Shown here in pieces: positions 26,854 to 41,800 of a stretch of DNA of 64,000 bases. The stretch comes from Nostoc parmelioides FACHB-3921 (GTDB taxonomy: Bacteria; Cyanobacteriota; Cyanobacteriia; Cyanobacteriales; Nostocaceae): assembly GCF_014696625.1 (NCBI RefSeq), contig NZ_JACJQL010000017.1, positions 1 to 64,000 on the forward strand, given 5' to 3'. The number at the start of each line of letters is the position of its first letter. Within the stretch, counting starts at the first letter, position 1. The notes beneath the pieces were generated by a model. It saw only the letters and a program-made list of their open reading frames with translations. It made no database searches and had not been told where the DNA came from. A program made the position numbers and the translations under genes.

Positions 26854-29800
26854 ATGGAAGGCTTCATTATTGAACTTAGTTCTTTACCCAATTTTGGGAT
26901 AGATCCTCTCAGTTCCGCATCATCAGTATCTATTGATCCACTGCTGCACAATAAAATTAAATTTATGGGTGGCAATGGATTGGATGAACTATATCTAAAG
27001 TTAAATCAAAATAATCAATTAGCTTATAGTGTTGATGGAACTAATTTTTTCAATGATATTAATCCAGCAACCGCACAAACAGACGTTTTAGATTTATTTA
27101 CTGGTGTTAATATTGAGGTTAATCTTCAGGACGGCAATGACAAACTATATCTTGATACTTCCTTAGTTAATGTCCTGAAACAACAGAATGGCACACTAAG
27201 TTTTGATAGTGGAGATGGACAAGATACATTATTTGGTCAAAGCGCAAATACTACCTGGTACGTTACAGGAATAAACACAGGGAATTTTGACGTTGTTAGT
27301 TTTAGGAACGTTGAAAACCTGACAGGTGGAACTAACAACGAAGATACATTTATCTTTAGTGCCAATGGTGGGATTAGTGGCACAGTTGCAGGTGGCGATG
27401 GTGGTTTCGATAGTGTAGTACTAGATGGTGGTAGTTTTAATAGCGTAGTTTATACTTCAAACAATCGAGACTCCGGCACAATTAGCCGTGACGGTAACAT
27501 CATTACCTATATTGGCATGGAGCCGATTACAGATAATACTAATACTCCTGATCGCGTCTTTACAGCTACAGGTGGTTCTGATGAAGTACGGGTGTATAGA
27601 TCAGCACCAGGAAAAATTACCATTGAGAGCGAGAATAGTACCTTTGAAAGTGTCACTTTTAATGATCCCTCAAGCTCACTGACAATCAATACAGAATTAA
27701 ACGCTGTCGGTACTGACGAATACGTACATATAGAAGCACTGGATAATTTCAATGCCGACTTAATCATTAATGGTGGTTTAGGCCCAGAAACAGTTGTATT
27801 TAAAGGCAACCTCAATCTCAATGGTAAAAAACTAGAGGTTACAGCCGACACCATTGAAGTCTCAGAAGATGTGATTATTTCTACTAGGCAAATTGCCAGT
27901 GGTGGTGATCCTGAGACAGCAGCATCAATTGGTAACTCTGGAAAAATTACCTTCAATGCCACAGGTGAACCCAGCTTCATTTTTGGCGGTGGGACTCGTG
28001 GAATTGAAGTCAAGAGTGGTGCGAAATTGTTGGCGCACTCCACTGGCACATTTACCTCTGGTGACGTTAGTTTAACAGCAGACATCACCAATTTGGTGTT
28101 TAACTATCTCGTGGCCAACGACATCGGTGTGGTCGTGCAGAACGCAGGTGTCACCGTAGATGAGGCAACTATCAAAGGAAACAATATCACCCTCGGTGCT
28201 AAAGCCGGTGATGTGAACCTCATTAGCCAGTTGAATAAAGAACTCAATGGCAATGGGGTATTTGCCTCTGGAGTAATTCAGTCAATTATCGGGCCATTAG
28301 ACGACTTTCTTAGTCTGCCGCTTTCCCTGATGGTGAAAGTAGCTGATGCTAACGTCACCGTTAAAGGAGCTAGCAAAATCATCGCTGCTGGTAATGTAGA
28401 TATCACAACCGAAGCTAATGCAGATGCTAGTGGTGAAGCGATTTACTATGCTTCTACAAATGTGGGAATTGCCTTTTCCTTTAACTTTGGACAGACAACA
28501 GCCAAGACCAAAATCGAAGGCTCTACACTCATTGATACCAGCACCATGAACGGTGGTAGTGTCAACATCACCGCCAAAACTAACAATACAGCTGCTGGTA
28601 TTGCTCGTGTGACGCAAAACTTCGGCGTTGGCCCGACAAATCCCTATACCCTCCAATTTGCCGGGGCTGTAGATGTAACGCGTAGCTTCACCCACGCCAT
28701 CACTACCAAAGATACGGAAATTATTGCTGGTAAAAGTGTCGCCATCATAGCTGAAGCTAAATACAAAGATAAAAGCAACGTCGAAACTGCTTCTTACTAC
28801 GATGGTAAAGCCGGAATCACGGTATCAGTAGGAGTCTCACAAAGTGATGTTAAAGCCACAGTAGACGGAAAAATTACGGCTGAAACTGCTAGTGATCCTG
28901 CCAGTCAAGTTCCTGTCAAACTGACATTTAACCCCTTCACACGCCTTAACTTTGCTGATGATACGATTTCCTTTGTAGACGCAAACGGCCAAGCAATTAC
29001 CCATAATTTACAAACTGGAGATAGAGTAGTTTACTCCAGTAGTGTAGGTACTCCCATACCTGGGCTAGAGGACAACACCGCTTACTCAGTGATTAGGGTT
29101 GATGATCATAAGATTCGGATTGCCAGTAGCAAAACAGACGCGCAAAACAATCTTTACATCCGGTTTGGTGACTATCCCACACTAGATACAGGCAAACTCA
29201 AGCGGCAAATTACTGATATAGACACTGCTAACGATAGCATTAACTTTGGTGTGGCTCATGGATTAACGAATGGGGAGATAGTACGCTTCAACCCAGTCAG
29301 CGATAAGCCAATTTTAGGGTTAAACAATGCGATCGCTCAAACTTACTACGTCATTAAAGTTTCTGACACCGAAATTAAGTTAGCGCGTAACTTCCAAGAT
29401 GCTACCGCCACCGCACCTGTAGACATTGATTTAGAACTTGATCCTCTGGTTGACTGGACTAGCTTAACTACAGACTTACCAACGCTGAGTAATATTAATC
29501 TCAACTTACCGATTACCAAAGTTGACGAAACTGAAAACTATATTGAATTTGATTTTGATGTCAAAGCCTACAACAATCAACAGTTCACCTTTACTGCTGT
29601 CCCTGGTAAACGTATTGGCGGCTTAGTTGATGGAGTCACCTATATAGGAGTTGTCAATGATAGCAACCCCAACCGCCTATATCTGAAAACTCAAGGTGGG
29701 CAGGATGTAGATTTAAATTTGGACTTCCAATTTATCCGCACCAATAGCCAGTCAATCACACCCAATGGTGTAGAAGTAGCTGGTAATAACATCATCTTCG

Positions 29801-32800
29801 ATAGCGCACATGGATTAACCAACGGTGAAGCATTAACCTATCAAGGGGCATTAGGATTAACTCTTATAGGCTTAGTCGAAAACCAAACCTATCACGCCTT
29901 GGTGAATCCCTATGATAATTTAGCCATCCGCCTCACTCAATCTTCCGCAGATGCCAACGCAGCCAAAATAGCCGGGCAGACAGCATATAACGATTCCTAT
30001 GAAAATATTAAACAGCAAGCCCTACAAGGCACAATTGCCCCAGAATATCAAACTGTCTACGATGATACTTACGAACAAGCCATTAACAATGGACAAGATG
30101 CAGACGCAGCCAAATTAGCTGCGTCTATAGCTGTCGCTGATGCTACTGCTGCCCTCTTAGGTGCAGATTGGTTCTGGGCGGGTTCTGGTACTGCTAGTTC
30201 TGGGGTAGAGCCACCTACAGGCGGTACAGCCGTTACCCTGGATGCTGCCAATGATACTTTGACCTTCACCTTCGCCCACGGATTTGAACTAGGGGATGCT
30301 GTTGTGTATAACGGCGTGGGTAGCGGTAGTATCGATAACTTACAGGTCGGGAGAATTTACTATATTCTGCCCGATGCCAACAACGCCAATAAACTACAAT
30401 TAGCCGCCACTAGAGAAGATGCTATCTTTGGCAGAGCCGTTGATATTGGTGGTGTTACCAACACAGATATATTTCTAGCGCGCACAACATTTGTCACAGG
30501 CAGCGTCACCGTTGAAGAGGCCAGCGATAAACTCGTCTTTGATACTCCCCAGATTTTCCAAAGAGGCGATCGCGTCGTCTATCGGGGTGCAGTCGGCGGT
30601 ACCATTAACGGACTTACCGAGGGGCAAGTATATTACGTAATTCCTGATACCCAAAACGCCGCTAAGATTCAACTAGCCAATAGCTACGCCAACGCCCAAA
30701 CAGGTGCGGCTATTGATTTGGATGGGATCACCACCCCCACAGCCATCTTCTTCACCAAAGAACCCCTAGCTGTCACCATCAATTCCCAAAATCACACCAT
30801 CACCAAAGCCAGTAGCTGGCCTTACAGCCAGAATGAGCGGGTGATTTATCGGGGTACGGGAGGAGAATCCACAATTCCTGAATTGACAATTGGCGCAACC
30901 TACTATGTCATCACAGGTACAAACCCCAATCAAATTCAGTTAGCCGCAACCGAGAATGGCACTGCTATCGCCATCACCAGTGCTAGCAACGAGACTACCC
31001 TATGGTTAGAAAAACCACGAGAAGATCAGCGTCCTTATAGAGACACACGTCAATCTCTAGTGATTGACTTTGAACTTAATGATCAAATTCTCATCGGCAC
31101 AACACATAGTTTTGATCCAGGTGCTAAAGGTATCACCATTTCTGCCACATTAGATGCGGAAAACAATGGCAAAACCAAGAGTGGTATTGGTAGTGAACCA
31201 AAAATCAAAGACTTCCTCACCAAAGGTGAGTTACTATTTGCTGGTGGTGGTATTCTCAGCAATCTTACCAACCTCAGACCATCGGTATTTTTTGGCAAGG
31301 ACATTACTACCAAAAATTCCGACCCCAATAAAAACCCTGCTAGCGACAACATCAAGAACAACTTACCAAAGGATGCCACCACACCTCAGTTTGAAGTTGC
31401 TGGTTCAGCAGTCTTTCACTTCACCTTTAACGAAGTATTGGCAGAAGTCGGCCCCAATGCCATCCTCAATTCCTATGGTGACGTTGCAGTTAACGCCAAA
31501 CTGACCCACAAAACCCAACAAAACGTTGAAGCTACCATCTCCCGTGCTGATGATGCCACCGCAGGCACATCAATCAGCGTTGGTTTAGTCATTGGTGCTT
31601 ATCAAAACAAAGCACAGGCGTTAGTCCGGGGTAAAAATAACATCTCCAGCCAAGACACTACAGGGCCAGGTGCAGTTATTAACGCCAAGAAGGCACTCAG
31701 CGTTACTTCTAATATCAGCTATCCTTGGGTATTCCCCATCCGCGATCCGAATACGGCGGCGACAGATGCGAAAAACTTCTTTGGCTCAGATCCGGTGGGT
31801 AGGTTTGCCTCATTCCTGGATGGCAAACTGGGACTAACTGGTTTATTGTTCAACTCATGGGTGCGGACAACTAATAAAAGCTCATCAACTAACGCCGCCA
31901 AGACTGAATTTGCCGTGGGTTTGTCCTTATCTGGTTTAGGCTACACCAATATTACCGAAGCAATCATTGAATCTGGCGCGAAGATTAATCAAGATACCAC
32001 CTTCCGGGGTAGTGATCAGGCGGTAGCAGTCACAGCCGACACCAAATATGAGTTAGTTCACCACACGGGTAACTTTGATATTGACCTCAGCCCAGAAGGT
32101 ATTCTGAAGAGTAGACGTAAAAGCAGCCTCAGCTATTTATATAACCCATCGGGAACCCAATCTGGTGGTACAGGGATTGGCGGTGCTGTTCACGTTTTAG
32201 TCGTTGATAACACCACCAAGGCGAAAATTGAAAATGACGTTCAGATATACTTTGCCAAAGCTTTTGATCAGACAGCTAAGACTGGTGGGTTAAAAGTTAC
32301 AGCTAATACTGCCATCCTCAACATTGCTTTAGGTCAATCTGGTAGTGCCGCCAAGACCTTTGGTTTTGCTGGCATGATCAACGTGGACACCATATTCAGT
32401 GAAACTGTAGCCCAGATTGAAGGCGGAAGTATCATCACAAGTGCGGCTGTAGCTGGGACAGATATTTACGTTGATGCCACAGATACCACAGTTATGGTGA
32501 ACTTGGCTGGTTCTACCATGAAAGCAGAGCGCGCTGGCTTTGGATTTACGGGGACAGTGAACGTCCTCAACCGGGAAACCTATGCTGTAATTGGTGCTTT
32601 ACCAACAGAGACTCAGCGCATTTCTACTATTGATATCGGTGGGGAATTACAAGTCAAGGCATTTAACACTGGGGCATTGATTTCTGCCTCCTTTGCGGCG
32701 GCTATAGTTGCACCTGGTGTTGCTTCTCCGCCAGGAACTTCAAGCAGCAATAGTAAGGCTAATAGCGCAGTCCAACAAGCCAATCAAGCTGCCCCATCGG

Positions 32801-35800
32801 GAGACGCTGCCAATCAGGGAGCTTATGGTCTGGGAATTTCTGCCGATGCAGCTTTAAACGAAGTAGTGAAGGATTTCGCCTACGCCGTTATTAATGAAGA
32901 GGCGAAGACTAACGGGGGCAAGAACATCCGAGCGAAGAAAATCACCGTTACCGCCAATAATGACACAGGTTTAGGCGCATTTGCGGGGGCAGTGGCAGCA
33001 GCTAAATCTGTGGCTGGAAATGATGTAGCGATCGCCGGTTCCTTCACCCAAAATACTTTAATTGGGGAGACAAAAGCATACATTAACGATGCTGTGATCG
33101 AAACAGAGAACGTGACCGTAGAAGCCACTCGGACTGGTGCGATCGCTTCCTTAACAGCTGGTGCTAGCGTTGCCCCTGGTCTTCTAGCTAATAGCGTCGC
33201 TGGCTCGGTTTCCGTCAACGTCATCACCAATACCACCACAGCCTACTTAGGCGCACTCACCGCCATGCTAATTGGTGATGCGAAAATTAATGCCCGTGAT
33301 GAAACATTAATTGTCAGTGTAGCGGGGGCTGTAGGTTTCGGTGGCAAGACTGGTGTGGGAGCAGCGATCGCCGTCAACGTCATTGACAACACCACGAAAG
33401 CCTATGTGGAAGACTCGACTATTACCCAGCAAGGTGGCAAATTCGAGGTTACTTCCAGTATTGATAACCCTGGCCCTGGTAATGCCAAGATTGTCGCCAT
33501 TACCGGCTCAGTGGGCGTATCATCACAAGGTTCTGGTTTAGCTGGGATGATTGGGGTGAATGTGATTGCAGATGAAGCCGAAGCTTACATTCAAGATACG
33601 ACATTCACTAACCCCACCGGTACAAGCCTAGTCGTCACAGCCGAGGATAACTCTTGGATCTTTGGTATTGGTGGGGCTGTAGGCGCGGCTGGGCAAGGTG
33701 TAGGACTAGGGGCAGCTGTGGGTTATAACGGCATTCATAGCACCGTCCGCGCTTACCTCGACAACGCAGATATCGGTACGGCTACTCAAGCTTATGATGG
33801 TTCCGTGTTGGTGAAAGCGGATAACCGGGCTGTAATTGGTAGTGGTACAGTAGGGGCAGCAGGTTCCAAGGACGCAACCATTGCTGGCAATGTCTCGGTG
33901 AACGTGATTACTAATACCACCGAGGCATATATCAAAAACGGCTCCAATGTGTATGCCAAAGGAGCGATCGCCGTTAAAGCCAAGGATGATTCTACCGTTG
34001 GTAGTGTCTCTGGTTCCCTAGCCGTTGGTGGACAAGGTATAGCGATCGGTGCAGCCCTCAGTTCCCAAGTCATTACTAACACCGTCAAAGCCAATATTGA
34101 TAGTTCTACAGTCCATTCCACAGCATCAACTCTAGAAGTTACAGCCGATTCCTCATCATTACTCATTGCTGTTGCTTTAGCTGGTAGCGGGGGACAAGGT
34201 TTTGCTGGTGCGGGTTCTGTCACCATTAACCTGATTAAAAACAACATTGAGGCATCAATTACAGGTGATACCGACCTCAATGATGACGACACGAAAGATA
34301 AATCCAACGTCAATGCCCAGCAATCAATTCGGGTAGCCGCCGCCGACTCCTCCAGAATGATTGTGATTTCCGGGGCTGTGGGCTTGTCTGGTAATTCTTC
34401 AGCTATTGGCGGCTCGGTATCTACTAATAATCTGCTTAACACCACAACTGCCAAAATTGACAATTCTGTTGTCACCTCCGTCTTAGGGCAAATTGAGGTG
34501 AAATCAGGCTTTGAGATTCCCAGCGATGCCCCACCCACATCCATTAATTTGGGAACAACAACTGTATCTGTACCAGAAATTCCCTCGGAAGTGACATCCC
34601 AGGTAGTCTCAGTCAGCATTGGGGTAGGGGTAGCCAACTGGACAGCGATCGCTGGCTCTGTTCCCATTAACATTATTAAGAATACCTTTGAAGCCAAGAT
34701 TAAAGACTCCCAGGTAACGGCAGCCCAAGACATCATTGTTCATGCCGTTGACAACGCCACCGTTGGTTCTGGGGCTGGGGGTTTAAGTCTGGGACAAACT
34801 TCGGCTGGGGCTGCTTTGGGTAGTAGTGACATCATCAACGAAATTACCGCCACTATAGAGAACTCTACAGTCACCACCACCGGGGGTAATGTCGATGTCC
34901 TCGCTTTATCAAAAGCCGATATTACTACCGTTTCCCTTGGTGGTGCAGCCGCCGGTGGCTTCTCTTTGGGTGGTTCAGTCAGCGTCAACGTGGTGAAAAA
35001 TACCATTGATGCCCATATTTCCGGCTCAACAGTCGAGGCATCCAAAACCGTGAGTGTTGTAGCGAAAGATGAAACGCAAATTAACTCCGGTTCCGGTGGT
35101 ATCGCCTTATCAGCAGGAACAACCGTTGGTGCAGCGATCGCCAATAACGATATTATCAACACTACCAAGGCATACATAGATAATTCCAGTGTCACCAGTT
35201 CTACAGGTGATGTGAGAGTACAGGCCTTATCTACCAGCGACATTTACGCCGCCGCCTTGGGTGGTAGTCCTTCCCTTGGTGTGTCCATCAGTGGTTCTAT
35301 TGTAGTTAACGTCATTAAAAATACCACAGAAGCCTATATTACAGGTGATGCAGGCGATCGCATTGTGGCTGATGGCAACGTAATTGTCGAAGCCTATGAT
35401 GATGTGAAGATTGGTACGGGTACGGGGGCTTTTGGTGGCGGTGGTACTTCCTCCGTTGGGGTGTCCAACTCCACCATCGTCACCGACAACCAGACCACAG
35501 CGAAAATTGGCGACAACATCACGGTGATTGGTCGAGGTAATCGAGCCACCTTTGCAATTTTCACAGGCAAAAAAGATAGTAATCTGGCACTAGCGGGACA
35601 AGCACAAACAGAAACTGTGCGGGGTGTGTCAGTCACAGCTACCTCGGCGGAAGATATCTTGAGTTTGGCTGTAGCTGGACAAGGTAGTAAGGGTGTAGGT
35701 GTGGCAGGTTCAGCCCCCGTGACAGTGTTGAAGGAAGTCACCACCGCCAGCATCGGTCACGGAGCCAAGATTAATATTGAAACTGGCGTTACAGCCAACC

Positions 35801-38800
35801 CTGGTCAAAGTGTCAACGTGAAAGCAGTAGACTACACCAGACTAATTGACACTGCCGGTGGTATCGGTGGTGGCGGTACTACAGGTATTGGTGCTGGCAT
35901 TGGTGTAGGTAATATTACCAAAGATACCCAAGCCTACATCGGCAATGCTCAGGTGCAAGCCGCCGGTGATGTGAAAGTCCAGGCAATCTCAGAAGAGACA
36001 ATTATCTCTGTCTCCATTGCTGGCGGTGGCGGGGCGACAGCTGGTATCGCTGGGGCTGCTGGTATTCATGTGATTAATAACACCACCAGAGCCTTTATTG
36101 GGGATGACCCCAAAGACCAAGTAACGCCATCAGGAAAAGCCACCATTAACGCTGATGGTAGTGTGTTGGTAGCAGCAGAAGACCATACAGACATCACCAC
36201 CATTGCAGGCAGCATTACTGGTGGTGGCACAGCTGCCATCGGTGCTGCCGTGAGTGTACCCGTGATTAGCAAAACCACAGAATCCTTTATTGGTTCTCAG
36301 GCAGAGGTGACAGCCAAAGGCTTTGGTAGTGGTATCACCGTCAATACAGGTAACTTCGATACCAACAGTAACCTGGGGATTCTCAATGCTGATGATCCAT
36401 TATTACCGGCGATCGCCTCTGTTACTTTCAATCCTGCCACGGCTGTCAATAACAACAACAACACAATTGCTCTTAATACCGACCTGCAAACAGGACAAGC
36501 GGTCATCTATGACAACGGTGGTGGTAACAGTATTGGTTCCTTAGTCAAGGGTGATACATATTACGTCATTAAAGACGCAACAAATCGCATTAAACTGGCT
36601 AGTAGCCAAGCCAATGCGGCGGCGGGAATTGCCATCGATATAGACCCCACCACCGCCACCGGCACAGCCCACACCCTCACGGCTATCCCCTCTCGCACCG
36701 CTACAGCCCAGAAACAGGAAGGATATCGGGGTGTAGCAGTCACAGCTATTAACAGCGATAAACTGCTGGGAGTCACCGTGAGTGGTGGTGGTTCTGGTTC
36801 AGTAGCAGTAAATATTGGCGGTTCCGTCAATGTCCTGACGAATAACACCTCAGCATACATCGGCGATGGAGCAAAAGTCACCGCGAGCAACGTCTTCAAT
36901 GTTCCTAACCAAGAACCCTCAATCTTAGTGGCTGCTGGTAACGACTTCCACCACCTGGGGATAGTGGTAGCAGTAGCAGGTGCGGGGGCTGTGGCGGTAG
37001 TTCCTGGTGCTGATGTATTAGTAGTGAATAACAATACACTAGCTTATGTGGGTGATCAGGCTGAACTCACCGCCGACCGGGATATTTATGTGAAAGCGAT
37101 CGCCTCAGAAGATATTCTCAATGTAGTAGCGGGTGCGGCTGGTGCTGGTACGGTGGCTGTAGGTGGTGCGGTGTCAGTCATCTCCTTGAATAACACCACC
37201 TATGCTTACATCGGTGATAACAATGCTCAAGACCAGCAGGGTGCTAAAGCCACTGCTGGAGGCAATATCTTAGTAGCAGCCGATGATACCACCACCATGA
37301 CCACAGGTACAGGTGGACTGGGTGTGGGTATTGGAGTGGCAGGTATTGGTGGTTCTGTTGGCGTATCAGTCATCAAGAAAGATACTCAGGCTTTTGTTGG
37401 TCATTTCTCCCAAATTGATGCTCAGGGTAACAATGCTGCCCTCAGTAACGGTGTGTACAATGGCGGCATCAGTAACGGCGGATTTACCACTCAGACCGGC
37501 TTCAAAGGACTAGATGTCCAGGCATCTTCCCAAGAGAAAATCATCAGCATTATTGTGGCGGCTGGGGCTGGTAAGTTCCTCGGCTTGGCGGGTGCTGTCA
37601 CCGTGGAAGATATCGCTTCTAACACCGTGGCTTACATTGGTACAAGTGCCACTGTGAACACTGCTCAATCAGTGAATGTCTCGGCGGTTAATAAGGCGAC
37701 TTTCGAGGCTAAAGCTTTAGGCTTTGCGGGTGGTAAAGTCGGCATCAGTGGCAGCGTTGATGTAGGTAACGTCAACAATAATACTAATGCCTTTATTGGC
37801 ACAGGGGCAGTAGTCACTGCCAGCCAGAGTGTTGATGTCAATGCCCTGTCTTACAAGAATATTAACAGCCTCACCATTAGCGGTTCTGTGGGTCTGGGAG
37901 CTTTAACGGGTGCGATTTCAGTTTGGTCTTTCGGCACAGCTTTAGATTCCCAAGGCGGATTGAGTAGTGATGCCCTGCAAAAATTAACCGAAACTCTCAC
38001 GGAAGCTGCTAATGTTTCTAGTGCCTTCGGCAGTACGATTCAACGCAATTTTGATGTCAGCCAAGCAGTAGACTACACCACCGATACCATTACCTTCCAG
38101 TCTGCCCCAGGTTTTGCTACTGGTGATGCCGTTGTCTATCGCAAAGATGCCAACTCTGCTGGCAGTATCGGCAACCTAGTAGATGGTGGTGTCTACTACG
38201 TGATTCTCAAAGCCAACAATCAAATTCAACTAGCGGCGACTGAAGCCGATGCCCAGCAAGGGATAGCTATTAACCTCACCTCGGCAACCAATGTCACCGG
38301 GACTCACCAACTCACCCTCAACCTGAAAGCGACGAGTGTAGCTTTATCTGGTAGCGGTAGTCCTACAGGTGCAAGGTTAGGCACAGTTGCTTGGATTGAT
38401 GGTGTTGTGACTGCTGGTGATGATGTCAATGTCCGCGCCCATGAAGAACTCATCCTGAATAACACAGCTGGTAGTGGGGCGGCTGGATTAGTGGGACTGG
38501 GTGGTTCTGTGGTAGTTGCCAACATCAAGAGTGTGACTGATGCGGCTCTTGGTGGTAATGCCAGGGTGACAACCGGGACACAAACAGGTGATAACGTCCT
38601 GGTATCAGCCAAATTCACCGAATCCCTGAAAGGATTCGCTGTGGGAGGTCGAGTTGGTGCAGTGTCCTTGGGGGCGCAGGTAGTAATTTTAACTGACAAC
38701 AGTGAACAGAAAGCCTACGTTGATGCCGGGGCAGAAATCCTCCAAGCTGATGAAGTCAAGATTACAGCCACCAGTGACCGGAAAATATCGGCGGAGAACT

Positions 38801-41800
38801 TTGGACTAGATATTGGGGGATTAGCAGCAGGGGCAGCGATCGCTAGAGTTAATATTGGTGGTGAAACTAGTGCTTACATTGGTGATGGCACTTCCGGCTT
38901 CAATGTCCAAATGGGACAAGCAGACGGGCCGAAGATTGGTAGTTTAATTGTCACAGCCGATTCTCAGATTAGACCCCTGGATAATCAATGGATGGCGAAA
39001 ACGCAAGCCGTAGCTGCGGGTATTGGTTCTGGTACGGGTAACGATGCTAAAGCCACCCTCAATGCCAAAGTCAATGCTCTTATTGGTAATGCTGCCAGTA
39101 TCTATGCTACGGGTGATGTCAAAGTTAATGCCGTTTCTACTACTAAAGCCACAGTTAATACGGATGGCTTTACGGTTGCTGGTATCGCAGTTGGTGTCTC
39201 CCTATCAGAAGTCAGCATTACCCCTGTGATTAGAGCCTCAGTGGGTGAAGATGTAGTAATTAACGCTGGGGGTAACTTCCAGTTAATTGCAGATTCCACC
39301 AACACAGCTGACGCTGACTCGAAAAATACTGGTGGTGGGGGAGTTCCCATCTACAGATCCAATTCAACCATTAGTATTAATGATAAGACTACGGCATCAG
39401 TTGGCAATAGAAGTGCGATCGCCGCAGGAAACAATCTGGAAGTAACGGCGAAAATGAGTACCACTGCTAATTCTTCCGAAGCCAAAGCAGAAGCCGGAGG
39501 ATTAGGTGCTGATACACGCACAGAAATCACCACCACACTGATTGACGAGACTAAGACTAATATTGGCAATGCCGTTAACTTGAGTGCGAAAGTTGTCACC
39601 TTGGAAGCTGTGGTCACCAACATTGATCTCACTCCCACAGCTACGGCTATTTCCTACGTCATCGGTGCTACTTCTAACGCCACTGCTACCCTAACTACAA
39701 CTTCCACAGCCCAGGTTGATATCGCCGCCCAAGCCAAGATTAAAGGCACAGATCAAGTCAAAATTAGTGCGAGACACGACGAACTCAAGACCAATTCCAA
39801 AACCAGTGCGACAACGGAAGGTCTAGGCGCAGACACCAATTCCACCGCCACTACCAGCCAAACCACAACCACAAACGTGAATACTGGTACTGGCTCGGAA
39901 ATCGCTACCAGAAGTTTGTTAGTAGAAGCCAACACCCCATTGACAATCAGTTCTGCTGCTACCCCAGAGCAGAACGGTGCTGTCATTGATACCGGGGACT
40001 CTACAGGAAAACGCACCTTATCCCTCAACCGGACAATTGACTTCAACTCGAAGATCATCATGTTGGGTGCGCCTAGTCCTACCCTGGAAATTGATGCTAA
40101 CGGTAATGTAGTGCGGCAAGTCAACGTCAGCGTCCAGCAAACACCTACGGAAATTGTTGTTGATGATATTACCAACACCAATACTCTAGCGGGAACAATC
40201 ACCTTCTCGATGCAGGAATCGGTTTATGACAGTACTGCACCAGTAACCCTCACGGATGTGGCTGTGATTAAAGGTAGTGCCACCGTAGAGTTTATCACTG
40301 GATTCGAGCGTGTAGACATTATCAATCGTTCTGCCAAGAACCTGAAAATCAATGATATTGATGTCCTAAATACATCAGGGCAGTTAAGCAGCAATATTAC
40401 TGTCAACGTCAGGAATAAGACTGGCTTTAACTACACCACCACAACTAACCCTGGCAATACAGCCATCACCATCACCAATACCGGCAACGCAGACATCCGC
40501 CTCAATGGATTTATTGACAATCCCTTCGGCACTACACAAATCCTCAACAACGGTGGTAATATCTTCGCCTCCGACTCAGTAGCCAAGATAGAAACAACAG
40601 CTTTAACTTTGCAGGCTGATAACGGCAGCATCGGCACAGCGAGTAGCCGTATTCAAACTCAGTCTAGTACGCTGAGTGCGATCGCCCGCAACGACATCTT
40701 CATCAACGAATTTGCCGACGACTTAACCATCAACCAAGTCACCTCCAGCAACGGTAATGTTGACCTGCAAGCCCAAGGTTCAATCTTAGATGGTAACGAC
40801 ACAGCCACCGCAGACATCACTGCCCAACAAATCACACTCAACGCCCTCAACGGTAGTATTGGTAGTGATGCCAATGTCTTAGAAGTGAATGCGGCTGCTA
40901 CCACCTCTGGACTCACAGCTTTGGCGCAGCAAAATATCGTGATTAGCGACATCGACGGTGGCTTAAGTATTAATGATGTGACCTCAATTACGGGCAATAT
41001 CTGGTTGACACTCCCAGACTTAGCTAGTCAAGGACAAGATTTAGTCTTGGGTAACGGTGGCAAGATTTTAGCCAGTCGCGGTTCAGTCAACCTGCAAGCA
41101 GGTGACAACGTGACATTCGCAGCCAGCAGTACAGTCACAGCAGAGTCATCAGTGAGCATTACTGGTGATTGGGGTAGTGCCGATTTAGAAGGTACAGTCA
41201 TCGAATTAAATGGAGAAATTGCAGCGAGTTCCGTCCAGATTACAGGTGAAGTAGATGGTGATGTCATCACTCTCCGCAACGTCAACACCGGAGTCACCAC
41301 CACAATTGAAACTGGTGGCGGCGACGATAGGATTTACATCGGTAGTCAAGCCACACCACAAACCAACACTGATGGACTCCTTGATAATATTCGCGGACAG
41401 GTAATCATTCGCGGTGGTACGGGTACTGACCGCATAGAATTAGATGACTCTGCCGACACCAAAATCAATACTGGTACTGTTACTAATAGCAGTGTGACTG
41501 GCTTAGGTTTAAATCAAGGCATTCAATATGCAGATATTGAAGCTATGCAGATATCTTTGGGTAAAAATGCTAATACAGTCAACATTCAGAGTACCCAAGA
41601 CAACACTGCAACCTTGATTAATACAGGTGCAGGTACGAACACGATTAACGTCGGCGATGCCAACAACCAAGTCAACGCTATTAGCGGACTACTAGAGATT
41701 CGCGGTGCTGCTGGTACTGATACCCTCAACATCAACGACGCAGGCGACACCCAAGCCAACGCAGGTATCATAAACAGCAAACGCATCACAGGTTTGGGTA

